From Eubacterium sp. (GTDB lineage Bacteria > Bacillota > Clostridia > Acetivibrionales > DSM-1351): 64,000 nt of DNA. Positions within the stretch are counted from its first letter, which is position 1; each line of letters begins with the position of its first letter. The notes under the pieces are model-generated. The model saw nothing but the letters and a program-made list of their open reading frames with translations. It did not search any database and was not told the DNA's origin. Shown here in pieces: positions 1 through 10,780 of the stretch. The stretch is from positions 1 to 64,000 of the forward strand of contig JAQSXC010000018.1 of NCBI GenBank assembly GCA_029266335.1, in the 5' to 3' direction. A program made the translations under genes and the position numbers.

Positions 1-200
1 CATTTTGCTGTTTTATCAAACTCAAATCAAAATTGAAATGTTAACATAAATTTTATATTTTCTTAAAATGTGAAGGATTCTTAGAATTTGTACCATGCTT
101 AAATAAAACGTAACTTGATTTTTAGCCATGTATGCACTATCCTCATAAAGTAATGTTATATATATTTCAACATAGTAATATAGAGGAGAGACTGCTCAAT

Positions 201-1349
201 ATGGTTTTAATTCGACGCAATGAGAAGGCTGTTTTAATGCTGTGTCTTTGTCTATTTCTGTCATTATCCGCTTTTTTCCGGCAGCCTGTATATGCAGAAG
301 CAGGCAGCAAAGCAGTCCAGGTAAGTTATTTCTATATTTCTGCCTGTTCCTCCTGCCACGATACCGAAGAATATCTTGCGGGAGTGTCGGACAGATGCAC
401 TTCTTTTCTTAAAGAAAAGAATATCGATCTTCTCATAAACAAATACAATACAGCTGAGGATGAGAATCTGAATCTTCTTCAAACCTATCTGAAAAAGTAT
501 AATGTACCCGAAAAGGAAAAAGATTTACCTATAGTTTTCTTTGATAAAACATATATTTCAGGCGAAAAAGCTATTAAAGCACGATTTGAAAAGGAACTGC
601 TGGAATTAAGCCCAGAGGATCTAAGTGCATCCGGGGAGGTCAAAAGTGATAAGGATGCAGCTTTCCGGCAGTTCAGCAGTTTCAGGGTTTTAAGTACCTT
701 TGCGGTTGGTTTTGCAAATGGACTTACACCATGCTCTCTTTCAATGCTGCTGTTTTTTATTTCATTATTGCTTGCAAGAGATATCAATGTCATAAAAATG
801 GGTTTGCTCTATTGTGCAGGCAAATTTGTAACATATCTTCTTTTGGGCACCTTGCTGTTTAAAACTCTTGGGAGTATTAATACAGGGTGGCTTGGCAGTA
901 TTATCAAAATACTGATGCTTACAGCCATAGTAATATTTATTTTCCTGAATGCAATGGACTTTATAGCTGCAAAAGGCGAACGTTACGATAGGATCAGACT
1001 GCAGCTGCCTGCCAGAGTCAGGGGCTTGAATCACAAATGGATTAAAGCAGCCGCCAATGCGGACAGTCCGGTCAGATTATTCTGGATAAGCCTGCTCCTG
1101 GGAGTATTGACATCTGTAGGCGAGTTCCTGTGCACAGGTCAAATATACCTTACAACAATTCTTTATGTTTTACATAGCAATACTAATCTGGCTTTTATAG
1201 CTCCGCTGGTAATTATAACATTGCTGATATTTAAGGGCAGAGAGCTGCTTGATGTCTCTGAATTTATACGGAGAAACATGCATTATATAAAACTTATCAA
1301 TATAATAGTTTTTTTACTGCTGGGTATATTTCTCTTTTTCAATCTTTGA
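201..1349 (+). CDS. Membrane protein with N-terminal thioredoxin-like CxxC segment and DsbD/CcdA-like transmembrane domain
   Basis: ORF 132..1349; start at 201 preferred (GAGGAGAG upstream). Motifs ISACSSCHDTEEYL and NGLTPCSLSMLLFFISLLLA; multiple hydrophobic segments. Confidence 0.7.
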   Translation: MVLIRRNEKAVLMLCLCLFLSLSAFFRQPVYAEAGSKAVQVSYFYISACSSCHDTEEYLAGVSDRCTSFLKEKNIDLLINKYNTAEDENLNLLQTYLKKYNVPEKEKDLPIVFFDKTYISGEKAIKARFEKELLELSPEDLSASGEVKSDKDAAFRQFSSFRVLSTFAVGFANGLTPCSLSMLLFFISLLLARDINVIKMGLLYCAGKFVTYLLLGTLLFKTLGSINTGWLGSIIKILMLTAIVIFIFLNAMDFIAAKGERYDRIRLQLPARVRGLNHKWIKAAANADSPVRLFWISLLLGVLTSVGEFLCTGQIYLTTILYVLHSNTNLAFIAPLVIITLLIFKGRELLDVSEFIRRNMHYIKLINIIVFLLLGIFLFFNL

Positions 1350-1414
1350 TGTTTATCAGCAAAAACGTTTATCGGTATAAATGTTTATCAGTTAACGGAA
1401 AGAGAGGATTGCTA

Positions 1415-1720
1415 ATGCCTGTTAAAAACATATCTTTTTTAAACGGTCGGAAAGAAGTACTTCGAAGATTTAAATTTACGTCACTTCCAATAAGTGAGCA
1501 AGTGATAATTAATAAAAGTATTGAGTTTTTTTGTGATCCCGAACCTTGCTTCATTCACCGGAGCGCAGTTCTGAAAAGACTCCTGGCAGAAATCGAGGAT
1601 TATTTCAACAGCATGGCCCTGAGTGGCAGCAGTGAAATCAATTGCTCAGCCTTCACTGAACGGTTCGGGGATATGATTAACTTCGGAGAGGGTGTGGAGA
1701 GCCTGAAATTTGATGTTTGA
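1415..1720 (+). CDS. Hypothetical protein
   Basis: ORF 1346..1720, ATG at 1415 after AGAGAGGATT; no family recognised. Confidence 0.5.
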   Translation: MPVKNISFLNGRKEVLRRFKFTSLPISEQVIINKSIEFFCDPEPCFIHRSAVLKRLLAEIEDYFNSMALSGSSEINCSAFTERFGDMINFGEGVESLKFDV

Positions 1721-1800
1721 AAAGTGGAAACGGGGCTTTTTTCGAAATATATTTCAGCGGTTACAATGCTGAACAAATCCAATAAAAGGTGGGGACTTCC

Positions 1801-4104
1801 TTGCGGACGAAAAAAAACTTTAAGAAGATTCAGATTTTTAAAGGATTTTTACTATCATATATACTGATTTTGATTCTTCCATTTGCTTTTGGCAGCTTTG
1901 TATACTTTAAGGCTTTGGGCATAATTGAGAAGGATGCCAAGGATGCCAGGATTTTTATGCTGGAACAGAGCAGTACAATCATAGATAATTATTTGAAGGA
2001 TTTAAACAAAACGGCAGTATCAATGTCACTAAATCAAAATCTGAATACTCTGATGTACATGGATCAGCCCGGATACGGGTCTTCAGACGTTTATTACCTG
2101 AGCCTCACTCAGAAAGAAATGAAGTATTTTAATACCTCCACTACCTTTGAAAGCAATATTTATGTGTTTTTGAAAAAAAGTGATCTGGTTATGACAAAGA
2201 CCGATACCGTATTCGGTATTAAGGAATATTATATGACCAACCATTACAATATGCCGTATGATACCTGGAATCAGCAGATCCTCAATTCGGTTCATAAAAT
2301 GGATATTGAGCCTGACAATATAATTACAGATCTGTCAATTCCACAGAATGAAAAGAGATATCTTACCTATGTTCAGACACTACCATTAAGCGCACCCGAG
2401 AAAAAGCTGGGAGCTATAGTTGCCTTAATTAATACCGATGACATAAATAAGCTGTTAATGGCAGTTGACGAGTCCAAAACAGGCTATACTTATATTCTGG
2501 ATAAGAAGGGTAAAGTCATTACAGGAGTATCAAATGACAGTCGTAAGGATTTCCCTGCAATATCTATTGACCCCGGCTCAACCAGCGGATTTTTGTTTGA
2601 GAAAATAGATGGTAAGGAGATGGCGGTAATCTATACACAATCCCAGTTCAACAAATGGACTTATGTTACAGCCCTGCCTACAAAGGTGTTCTGGGATAAG
2701 GCTATATACATTAAAAAAGTCATACTGGCCATAGTAATTATTTCACTGCTGATAGGTGTTGGAATTTCCATATATCTGACAAGAAGGAACCTTCGTCCCA
2801 TTCAGGAAACGATGCTGACTCTTAGAAAAGTATTTAAGGGTGAACTTGGAAATGGCAGAAACGAATATGATTTTCTGAAAAATGGTGTAGCCAAATTGAT
2901 CAATACCCATGAGGAAATGAAGAAATCAATGGAAAACCAGGAGATTTTAATGAAGTCCACCTTTGTTAACAGGCTTATTCATGGTGAAATAAACGATCTA
3001 AGTGAAATTGAAATCCTCTCGGAACATCTTGGAATCAATCTGACAGGTAAAAAGCATACTGCGGCTATTATAGTCCTTAATCGTTTTTCAAATCCTGTAA
3101 ACAGGGAAGCTTTGATTGAACAGGATATTAACAGAGCAATTATTGAAAATGTAATAGAAAAGCATATCGGACTCAATTGTTTCATTCATATAATTGATGC
3201 CGACCAGATTGCACTGATACTGAACTTTGATACCAATGACGATAGGGAATGTGAAAAAATCATTGAAACCATATTTGAAAATGTAAAAAATGAGCTTCAG
3301 GAGATATTTAATATCAATGTGAACTTTGGTGTCGGAAATCTGTATGAGAAGGTTTCTGATATCAATTTATCCTTCAGTGAGGCAAAAAATACTATTACTG
3401 CTTTTAGTGAGGTAAGTACCGACAATTCCATAATATGGTATAAGGATGTAAAGAAGGAGTCCTCGGGATACTACTATCCCGTTGAACTTGAGCTTCAGCT
3501 TATAAATATGGCGAAGTCAGGAAACAAAGCAGATATAGACCGGGTTATGGATATCATACACACAGAAAATTTTGTGCAGCGCAGGCTGACTAATTATATG
3601 GAGTATAACCTTTTCTTTGATATGAGGGGTACTATTATAAAAATTATCGGGGATATAGGCAGCAAACTGGATATAAAAGAGATTATAAGCAGTAATTACA
3701 GCTCCATGGAGATCAAAGATATCTTTAATACCATGAAAACAGCGTATTACAGTATATGCAACGAAGCAAAGAACAAGAAAAAGAGTCATAACAGCCGCCT
3801 TCTGGAAAAGCTTGTGGAATATATTCAGTCAAATTACTTCTCCTCAGAGGTAAGTGCATGTAATATAGCAGCTCAATTTAATATATCCGAATCCTATTTC
3901 TCGCAGTTTTTCAAGGAACAGACAGGGGAGACCTTCAGTGATTTTCTGGAAAAGATGCGAATAAACCGGGCCTGCGAGCTTTTGACCGAGAAGACCATGT
4001 CTGTCGAAGATACCGCCAGACTGGTGGGATATAACAGTGCATATACCTTCCGGCGGGCCTTTAAAAGGGTAATGGGAGTCCTGCCTACGGAATACAGAGG
4101 TTGA
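1801..4104 (+). CDS. AraC-family transcriptional regulator with N-terminal membrane/extracellular sensor region
   Basis: TM segments near residues 15-40 and 310-330, C-terminal double HTH (FNISESYFSQFFKEQTGETFSDFLEKMRINRACELL...GYNSAYTFRRAFKRVMGVLPTEYR); TTG start after GGTGGGG. Confidence 0.85.
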   Translation: MRTKKNFKKIQIFKGFLLSYILILILPFAFGSFVYFKALGIIEKDAKDARIFMLEQSSTIIDNYLKDLNKTAVSMSLNQNLNTLMYMDQPGYGSSDVYYLSLTQKEMKYFNTSTTFESNIYVFLKKSDLVMTKTDTVFGIKEYYMTNHYNMPYDTWNQQILNSVHKMDIEPDNIITDLSIPQNEKRYLTYVQTLPLSAPEKKLGAIVALINTDDINKLLMAVDESKTGYTYILDKKGKVITGVSNDSRKDFPAISIDPGSTSGFLFEKIDGKEMAVIYTQSQFNKWTYVTALPTKVFWDKAIYIKKVILAIVIISLLIGVGISIYLTRRNLRPIQETMLTLRKVFKGELGNGRNEYDFLKNGVAKLINTHEEMKKSMENQEILMKSTFVNRLIHGEINDLSEIEILSEHLGINLTGKKHTAAIIVLNRFSNPVNREALIEQDINRAIIENVIEKHIGLNCFIHIIDADQIALILNFDTNDDRECEKIIETIFENVKNELQEIFNINVNFGVGNLYEKVSDINLSFSEAKNTITAFSEVSTDNSIIWYKDVKKESSGYYYPVELELQLINMAKSGNKADIDRVMDIIHTENFVQRRLTNYMEYNLFFDMRGTIIKIIGDIGSKLDIKEIISSNYSSMEIKDIFNTMKTAYYSICNEAKNKKKSHNSRLLEKLVEYIQSNYFSSEVSACNIAAQFNISESYFSQFFKEQTGETFSDFLEKMRINRACELLTEKTMSVEDTARLVGYNSAYTFRRAFKRVMGVLPTEYRG

Positions 4105-4110
4105 GCCAAA

Positions 4111-4160
4111 GGGATGATACGTTTTCTAATGAAATGTATCATCCCTGTTTTATTGTCTTT
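4111..4160 (+). terminator. Rho-independent terminator
   Basis: GGGATGATAC / GTATCATCCC perfect stem followed by a T-rich tract. Confidence 0.8.
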
Positions 4161-4188
4161 TTTGTAATTAAACCCATTTAGGCCGGTT

Positions 4189-4225
4189 TATAATCAAATG
4201 TCACATCAAAAAAGGAACTGATTCT
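4189..4225 (+). promoter_or_regulatory. 37-bp conserved upstream element, copy 1
   Basis: TATAATCAAATGTCACA-N13-TGATTCT, same flanks and spacing as at 11451-11487; lies about 165 bp upstream of the ABC permease gene. Confidence 0.6.
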
Positions 4226-4390
4226 ATCTATTTTTTTTAAGCCGTTTTAAAATCACATTGTACTCATCCATATGGCCTGATTCACAGTTATATCAGAAGT
4301 AGAAGAGTGTATGCAGAAAATATTTCAAGCCACAGCTGCAATATTCAAACATACCGAAATAAATAATTAGAATTTTGGGAGGTCCTAAAA

Positions 4391-5353
4391 ATGGCAACAT
4401 CAGATGCAGTAATTCAAAAAGAAAGGAAAGTTTTAAAACAGCCGGGTGTTAAAGGCAACCTGTCAAAACGCATATTAAAACATTGGCAGCTTTATCTTCT
4501 AATACTGCCATCACTTCTAAGCGTTATTATATTCAAATATATACCAATGTACGGAGTTCAGATTGCATTCAGAAATTACCAGCCTGCCAAAGGTTTTATG
4601 GGAAGCCCCTGGGTTGGTTTAAAATATTTTGAGGATTTCTTCAGTTCCTATCAGTTTTCACGATTGCTGATAAATACCCTTTCCATAAGTATTTATTCAT
4701 TAATTGCACTATTGCCTGTACCTGTAATTCTTGCATTATCCTTAAATGAAACCAGATGGAGATTTTTTAAAAAATCTGTTCAGACAATCACATATGCTCC
4801 GTACTTTATATCAACGGTTGTTCTGGTTTCTATAATATTTCAGTTTTTATCACCATATGGCTTATTGAATAATCTGCTGGGTTTGTTTGGGATCGGGAAA
4901 GTTGATTTAATGGCTAATCCAGCCCTTTTTAAATCACTTTATGTATGGTCGGGTGTCTGGCAGCAGGCAGGTTACTACGCTGTCATTTATCTGGCTGCAT
5001 TGGCCGGAATAAATAGTGAACTGTATGAAGCAGCATGGATTGATGGAGCCTCAACCTTCCAAAAGATAATTCATATTGATCTGCCGGGTATCATGCCAAC
5101 AATAATCATTATTCTTATATTGAATACCGCATCTATTTTAAATGTTGATTATCAAAAAATATTACTTATGCAGAATCAGCTGAATATGGAAGCATCCGAT
5201 GTAATTTCAACCTATGTATACCGGCAGGGTCTGGTTTCGGTGCAGTATAGTTTTTCATCAGCCATAGGCTTGTTTAATTCCGTTATATCAATGATTTTAT
5301 TCTACGGAGTTAATTTTATGGCCAGAAAATATTCAGAAACCAGCTTGTGGTAA
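4391..5353 (+). CDS. ABC transporter permease, LplB-like (oligosaccharide)
   Basis: Polytopic; EAAWIDGAS motif of binding-protein-dependent permeases; YKPMYG-like KYIPMYGVQIAFRNY. Confidence 0.88.
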   Translation: MATSDAVIQKERKVLKQPGVKGNLSKRILKHWQLYLLILPSLLSVIIFKYIPMYGVQIAFRNYQPAKGFMGSPWVGLKYFEDFFSSYQFSRLLINTLSISIYSLIALLPVPVILALSLNETRWRFFKKSVQTITYAPYFISTVVLVSIIFQFLSPYGLLNNLLGLFGIGKVDLMANPALFKSLYVWSGVWQQAGYYAVIYLAALAGINSELYEAAWIDGASTFQKIIHIDLPGIMPTIIIILILNTASILNVDYQKILLMQNQLNMEASDVISTYVYRQGLVSVQYSFSSAIGLFNSVISMILFYGVNFMARKYSETSLW

Positions 5354-5367
5354 GAGGAGGAAAACAA

Positions 5368-6267
5368 ATGGCAAAGAGTAAACAGATTTTATCTCGTAGT
5401 GACAGGGTATTTCATATTTTTAATAATTTATTTTTGATTGTCTGCTTTATAGTTGTATTTTTTCCGCTGGCAAATGTGGTAGCCCAGTCCTTCAGTGCCC
5501 CGGCCAGCGTTGTTTCAGGAAAGGTGCTTTTTTTGCCGGTTAAGCCGTCCTTGATAGGTTACAAAAGTATTATGGAAGATAAGGAACTGCTGTCAGGTTT
5601 TGTTAACTCCTTTATTTATACTTTTTTAGGAACGCTGATCAGTGTTGTTCTGACAGTCACAGGCGCATACCCGCTGGCAAGAAAAACCTTTGTGGGTAAA
5701 AAGATTTTTACATGGATTTTTACATTTACCATGATTTTTAACGGAGGACTAATACCAACTTATCTTTTGGTAAGAGATCTGAATATGCGCGATACCATAT
5801 GGGCTATGGTACTCCCAAATGCAGTAGCGGTGTGGAATCTTTTCATAGCCAGGGCGTTTTTTGAAAATACAATACCTGACGGTCTCTATGAAGCAGCTGA
5901 ACTGGATGGCTGCAATGATATAAGGATTTTTACATCAATAGTCCTTCCTTTATCTAAACCCATCCTTGCTGTGTTGGTGCTGTTTTATGCAATTGGTATA
6001 TGGAATAACTATTTTGACGGATTGATTTATCTGACAAAGGCATCAAAATTCCCTCTGCAGCTTGTTCTCAGAAATGTGCTTATAAAGTCTCAGATGCAGA
6101 CGATTCTCCAGGCAAGCTCAGGACGGGATCAGAGCGAAATAATGGCTTTGACCGAAGTAATGAAATATTCGATTATTGTTTTTTCAAGTTTACCGGTAAT
6201 GCTGCTTTATCCCTTTATCCAGAAGTATTTTGTAAAAGGAATTATGATTGGGTCGGTAAAAGGGTAA
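5368..6267 (+). CDS. ABC transporter permease, YtcP/LplC-like
   Basis: EAAELDGCNDIRIFTSIVLPLSKP EAA motif; follows the first permease; RBS GAGGAGG. Confidence 0.88.
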   Translation: MAKSKQILSRSDRVFHIFNNLFLIVCFIVVFFPLANVVAQSFSAPASVVSGKVLFLPVKPSLIGYKSIMEDKELLSGFVNSFIYTFLGTLISVVLTVTGAYPLARKTFVGKKIFTWIFTFTMIFNGGLIPTYLLVRDLNMRDTIWAMVLPNAVAVWNLFIARAFFENTIPDGLYEAAELDGCNDIRIFTSIVLPLSKPILAVLVLFYAIGIWNNYFDGLIYLTKASKFPLQLVLRNVLIKSQMQTILQASSGRDQSEIMALTEVMKYSIIVFSSLPVMLLYPFIQKYFVKGIMIGSVKG

Positions 6268-6378
6268 AGTTTCTTATATGGAGGAGGTGATGACTTAAAA
6301 GCATTATTTGATCAGTATGGTTCAAATAATATGAGCAAGTAGAATTATCATTAAAATTATTTATCAGGAGGAACATGT

Positions 6379-8082
6379 ATGAGAAAGAAATTAGCATTAA
6401 TACTGAGCTGCGTTTTAAGTGTATCCGCTATTCTGTCAGCATGCGGCAGCAGTTCTCAAACTGCAGCATCAACATCCGCAGGAAACGTCTCGGCATCTGC
6501 CGGCGCAGATACAGGACTGTCTGAGCTTGGACAATTTCCGCTTGTAAAGGAAAAGACAACAATAAAAGCTTTGATTGGCTGGGGAACACAGACAGATATA
6601 AACAAGAACTGGAATACATTGGATTATGAAGAAAAGACAAATGTGCATGTTGAATGGCAGGTAGCTTCTGCAGGTGATTTCAGAGAAAAACGTGCACTGG
6701 TTATAGCAAGCGGAGATCTTCCAGACGTATTTTTAAACGGTTATAACGACTTTACAGCTGCGGATGAAATGCAATACGGAAGTCAGGGAAGCATTATCCC
6801 TTTGAATGACATAATTGATAAAAACAGTATATACTTAAAAAAGATTTTTGATGAAAATCCTTTATATAAGAAAATTGCAACATCACCTGATGGAAATATA
6901 TATTCCATGCCTACATTCTCAGTTTGCTACCACTGTGACTATTCACAAAAGATGTGGGTAAATGTATCCTGGCTTAAAAAGCTGAATATGCAAATGCCGA
7001 CAACTACAGATGAATTTGAGAAAATGCTTGTAGCCTTTAAGGAAAAGGATCCCAACGGTAATGGAAAAGCAGATGAAATGCCTTTGATGACAACAACAGA
7101 CGGATGGCATTACCAATTGGAAGGTTTCCTGATGAACGCCTTTGTAAATTGTGATGCAGATACACACCTCTCATTAAACAACGGAAATATCGAAATGACA
7201 GCAATCAAGCCTGAATTTAAAGAAGGTTTGAAGTATTTAAATAAATTGTACAAGGAAAAATTAATTCCACCCCAGGCATTTACAACAAATGCGACTTCCA
7301 TGCAGAAACTCAATGAAAGCGGAGACGTAGAAGTTGTCGGAGCAATTCCCGGCGGAGCCAACTATATATTTGCAGGCGGACCTGCCGTATCGGACAGATG
7401 GAGAGATTATGACATATTACCTCCTATCGCCGGTCCAAACGGATTCAAATCAGCTCCGAATTATTCTGCAACCAGAGATATCATAACCGGGGACGTTGCC
7501 ATATCCAGTGCTGCAAAAGATCCGGCTCTGATAATGAGATGGATTGACTGGTTGTACAGTGAAGAAGGAACCTTGTGGCATGATACAAATGGAGGCAGAG
7601 AAGGTACTGAATACAGGAAAGCTAACGCCGACGAAGTCGGTCTCGATGGAAATCCTGCAAAATGGACTTCACTTAAAGTTAGAAAGCCTGAAGACAATGC
7701 GGTTTGGGAACAGTTCTTCCCCAGCAATATGACAAAAGAATTCAGAGCAGGCTGGAAATCACCTAAGGAGTGGAATGTTCCAAATGATTCACAGGCTCCC
7801 GAAGTACAATTGTTCCAGGGCTCTAAGGCATACGAAGCTGCTGCTCCCAAGAACGAAGACTCCCTGCCGAACCTCTTTGTAACAAGTGACAAGATATCTG
7901 ATTACACTCGTATAAAGACAGGTATTGACGATTATATCAAGGAATCTATAGTTAAGTTTATTACAGGAAATATGGATGTTGACAAGGACTGGGACAGCTA
8001 CGTTGCAAAGATGAAGAACATCGGTTTGGACGACTATCTGAGCATGGCCCAGGAAGCTTATGATGCTAAATTTAAAAAATAA
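6379..8082 (+). CDS. Extracellular solute-binding lipoprotein (oligosaccharide ABC transporter)
   Basis: Lipobox LSACGSS, family-1-like SBP sequence, adjacent permeases. Confidence 0.88.
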   Translation: MRKKLALILSCVLSVSAILSACGSSSQTAASTSAGNVSASAGADTGLSELGQFPLVKEKTTIKALIGWGTQTDINKNWNTLDYEEKTNVHVEWQVASAGDFREKRALVIASGDLPDVFLNGYNDFTAADEMQYGSQGSIIPLNDIIDKNSIYLKKIFDENPLYKKIATSPDGNIYSMPTFSVCYHCDYSQKMWVNVSWLKKLNMQMPTTTDEFEKMLVAFKEKDPNGNGKADEMPLMTTTDGWHYQLEGFLMNAFVNCDADTHLSLNNGNIEMTAIKPEFKEGLKYLNKLYKEKLIPPQAFTTNATSMQKLNESGDVEVVGAIPGGANYIFAGGPAVSDRWRDYDILPPIAGPNGFKSAPNYSATRDIITGDVAISSAAKDPALIMRWIDWLYSEEGTLWHDTNGGREGTEYRKANADEVGLDGNPAKWTSLKVRKPEDNAVWEQFFPSNMTKEFRAGWKSPKEWNVPNDSQAPEVQLFQGSKAYEAAAPKNEDSLPNLFVTSDKISDYTRIKTGIDDYIKESIVKFITGNMDVDKDWDSYVAKMKNIGLDDYLSMAQEAYDAKFKK

Positions 8083-8130
8083 TTTAACAGATAATTAAAG
8101 TAACAGTTAAAGTAATGCCAGGATAACAAG

Positions 8131-8219
8131 AATGCTCTCCACTTTTAAGGAATATTACATACAATCTTCTGAAACAGGATTGAGATCATAATAAACCGGT
8201 AAAGTGCGGGAGCATTTTT
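8131..8219 (+). terminator. Probable terminator with long branched hairpin
   Basis: AATGCTCTCCACTTT ... AAAGTGCGGGAGCATTTTT, with an inner CAATC/GATTG pairing. Confidence 0.55.
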
Positions 8220-8339
8220 GTCACTCTCACCGTTTACCCCGAAACATTAGTTTTATACTAAAACATATTAGTAATCTACATTTTATTTTGGTGGTAAATT
8301 AGATAAATTTTATATTATTAATTAAAAAGTGAGGAAGTT

Positions 8340-10676
8340 ATGAATACTGATTCCATCCCCAAAAATAATGAAAAATTAAGACTTTGGTATAAACAACCCG
8401 CTGTAAAGTGGCAGCAGGCGTTGCCGCTGGGAAACGGACACATGGGTGTTATGGTTTATGGCGGAATAAATACTGAACGGATTGAGCTCACAGAAAACAC
8501 ATGTTATTCAGGAGAAGCCTCGGATTATAATAATCAGGAAGGCGCAGCACAAGCTGTACCCGAAATAAGAAAGGCATTGTTTAAACACGATTATAAAACA
8601 GCAGGAGAGCTGTGTGAAAAAATAACTGGGAAGAGATTAAACTATGGAACAAACCTCCCTTTTGGAAACCTGATGATTGAATTTGAAAATTATTCCGGTG
8701 AAATATCTGACTACAGCAGGGAATTGCAGCTGGATAACGCAGTATCGCTTGTAAGCTACAGAGCAGGTGAAGTTCAATATTCAAGAGAATTGTTTGTTTC
8801 CCATCCCCATAAGCTTGCTGTAATGCGTTTGTCCTCAGGTGTATCGGGAAAAATGTCCTTTAAAGTGTCAATTGACGGTTCGAAAAATCCGTTTTCGGTC
8901 GATACTGACGACCGCGATATCATTATGAATGGTCATGCATACGAACACATCCATTCCGATGGTAAAACCGGGGTTGACATTCATGGAAGATTGCGTGTTA
9001 TAGCAGATAAGGGAACTTCAGCTGTCAGAAACAACTCCATCTGTGTATCAGAGACCGACAGTGCCGTAATAATTTTAGCAATCGGGACAGACTTTGTTGA
9101 AAAAGACATCAGGAACCTATGTAAAGCCCGCATTGATGCAGTTTCCGGAACGGCCTACGAAATTTTAAGAGGAGGGCATATAAAGGAGCATCAAAGCCTG
9201 TTCAAGAGGGTTGAGCTGGAAATTAACTGTGAGCCCAGAGAGCATATGCCCACAGACATAAGACTGGACGAAGTAAAAAAAGGAGTGGAAGATCCTGCTC
9301 TGATTGCACTGATGTTTCAGTATGGCCGTTATCTTCTGATGGCAAGCTCCAGGGAGGATTCACCCCTTCCGGCCCATCTGCAGGGTATCTGGAACGACAA
9401 TATAGCATGCAGTATGGGTTGGACCTGTGATATGCATCTGGACGTTAATACTGAAATGAATTACTGGCCGGCAGAAGTGACAAATCTGTCGGAATGTAAT
9501 GTGCCGCTATTCAAGTGGATTGAAGAGAGACTTGTTCCATCGGGACAGAGAACTGCTAAGATTACTTACGGATTAGAGGGCTGGACTGCGCATGTGGTAT
9601 CCAATGCATGGGGTTATACTGCTCCGGGCTGGGCCACCTCATGGGGGATCAATGTTACAGGCGGTTTATGGGTGGCAACTCATCTGTGGGAGCATTATTT
9701 ATATACCGAAGACAGGGAATTTCTGCGCAATAAGCTGTATCCCATCTATCGTGAGGCCTTAAAGTTCTTCCTGAAATACCTGAAAAAAGATCCTCAGAGC
9801 GGTTACTATTTATCAGGGCCCTCCATGTCTCCCGAAAACTCCTTTATACATGATTGGAAAAATCCTGTGGAATGCTCCAATTCAATGGGGACAGTATGTG
9901 ATACCGTAATGATACGTGAACTTTTTACTTCCTTCATATCAACCTGTGAAATTCTGGGTATTAATGATGAACTGCACAGAGAAACAAAAGAAAAACTTGA
10001 GAAATTGCCGCCTTTCAAAATCGGAAGCCGGGGCCAGTTACAGGAATGGTTTTATGATTATGATGAACCGGATGCCCACCACAGACATACCTCCCATTTA
10101 CTGTCGGTCTATCCTTACTGGCAGATCAGTCCCGATACTACACCCGGGCTTGCCCAGGCTGCAAAGGTAAGTATAAGAAGACGTACCACTCCAGCGTGGA
10201 GATGGGAGGATACCGGTTGGGCAAGGGCTCTTTTGATACTATACTCAGCAAGACTTCTTGAAGCTGAGAATACCTATCAGCATATACTTGCCTTCCAGAG
10301 AGGGCTTACAAATGACAATCTGCTTTCCTTCTGCCCTCCCGGAGCCGGTGCTGAAACAAACGTATATGAGATGGACGGAACTACCGGTCTCTGCAGTGGA
10401 ATAGCTGAGGCACTGCTTCAGAGTCATAACGATGTTATTAATATACTTCCTGCATTGCCTTATAAGTGGGAAACAGGGTATGTAAAAGGACTCAGGGCAA
10501 GGGGAGGATACACGGTTGGTATCGGCTGGAGGGCCAATGAGCTTGAAAGTATTGAATTGGAAGCCCGGAAGGATACTGTCTGCACAATAAAATATAAAGA
10601 TACAAAAATCGAAATACCTGTACTTAAAGGGGAAAGATATCTGTTGGATAAAAGCTTAAAAGTTATGACAAGATAA
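8340..10676 (+). CDS. Glycoside hydrolase family 95 (alpha-L-fucosidase-like)
   Basis: N-terminal LWYKQPAVKWQQALPLGNGHMGVMVYGG; PLPAHLQGIWNDNIACSMGWTCDMHLDVNTEMNYWPAEVTNLSEC; no signal peptide evident. Confidence 0.9.
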   Translation: MNTDSIPKNNEKLRLWYKQPAVKWQQALPLGNGHMGVMVYGGINTERIELTENTCYSGEASDYNNQEGAAQAVPEIRKALFKHDYKTAGELCEKITGKRLNYGTNLPFGNLMIEFENYSGEISDYSRELQLDNAVSLVSYRAGEVQYSRELFVSHPHKLAVMRLSSGVSGKMSFKVSIDGSKNPFSVDTDDRDIIMNGHAYEHIHSDGKTGVDIHGRLRVIADKGTSAVRNNSICVSETDSAVIILAIGTDFVEKDIRNLCKARIDAVSGTAYEILRGGHIKEHQSLFKRVELEINCEPREHMPTDIRLDEVKKGVEDPALIALMFQYGRYLLMASSREDSPLPAHLQGIWNDNIACSMGWTCDMHLDVNTEMNYWPAEVTNLSECNVPLFKWIEERLVPSGQRTAKITYGLEGWTAHVVSNAWGYTAPGWATSWGINVTGGLWVATHLWEHYLYTEDREFLRNKLYPIYREALKFFLKYLKKDPQSGYYLSGPSMSPENSFIHDWKNPVECSNSMGTVCDTVMIRELFTSFISTCEILGINDELHRETKEKLEKLPPFKIGSRGQLQEWFYDYDEPDAHHRHTSHLLSVYPYWQISPDTTPGLAQAAKVSIRRRTTPAWRWEDTGWARALLILYSARLLEAENTYQHILAFQRGLTNDNLLSFCPPGAGAETNVYEMDGTTGLCSGIAEALLQSHNDVINILPALPYKWETGYVKGLRARGGYTVGIGWRANELESIELEARKDTVCTIKYKDTKIEIPVLKGERYLLDKSLKVMTR

Positions 10677-10780
10677 AAGACCTGTTGTACTTTAATTTGC
10701 GCCGAAAGCCGGATTCTGACTGCCTGAACGGGTACGTTATATACAGGAAGCAGTAATGAGTATGAAAGGATGGGAATATT

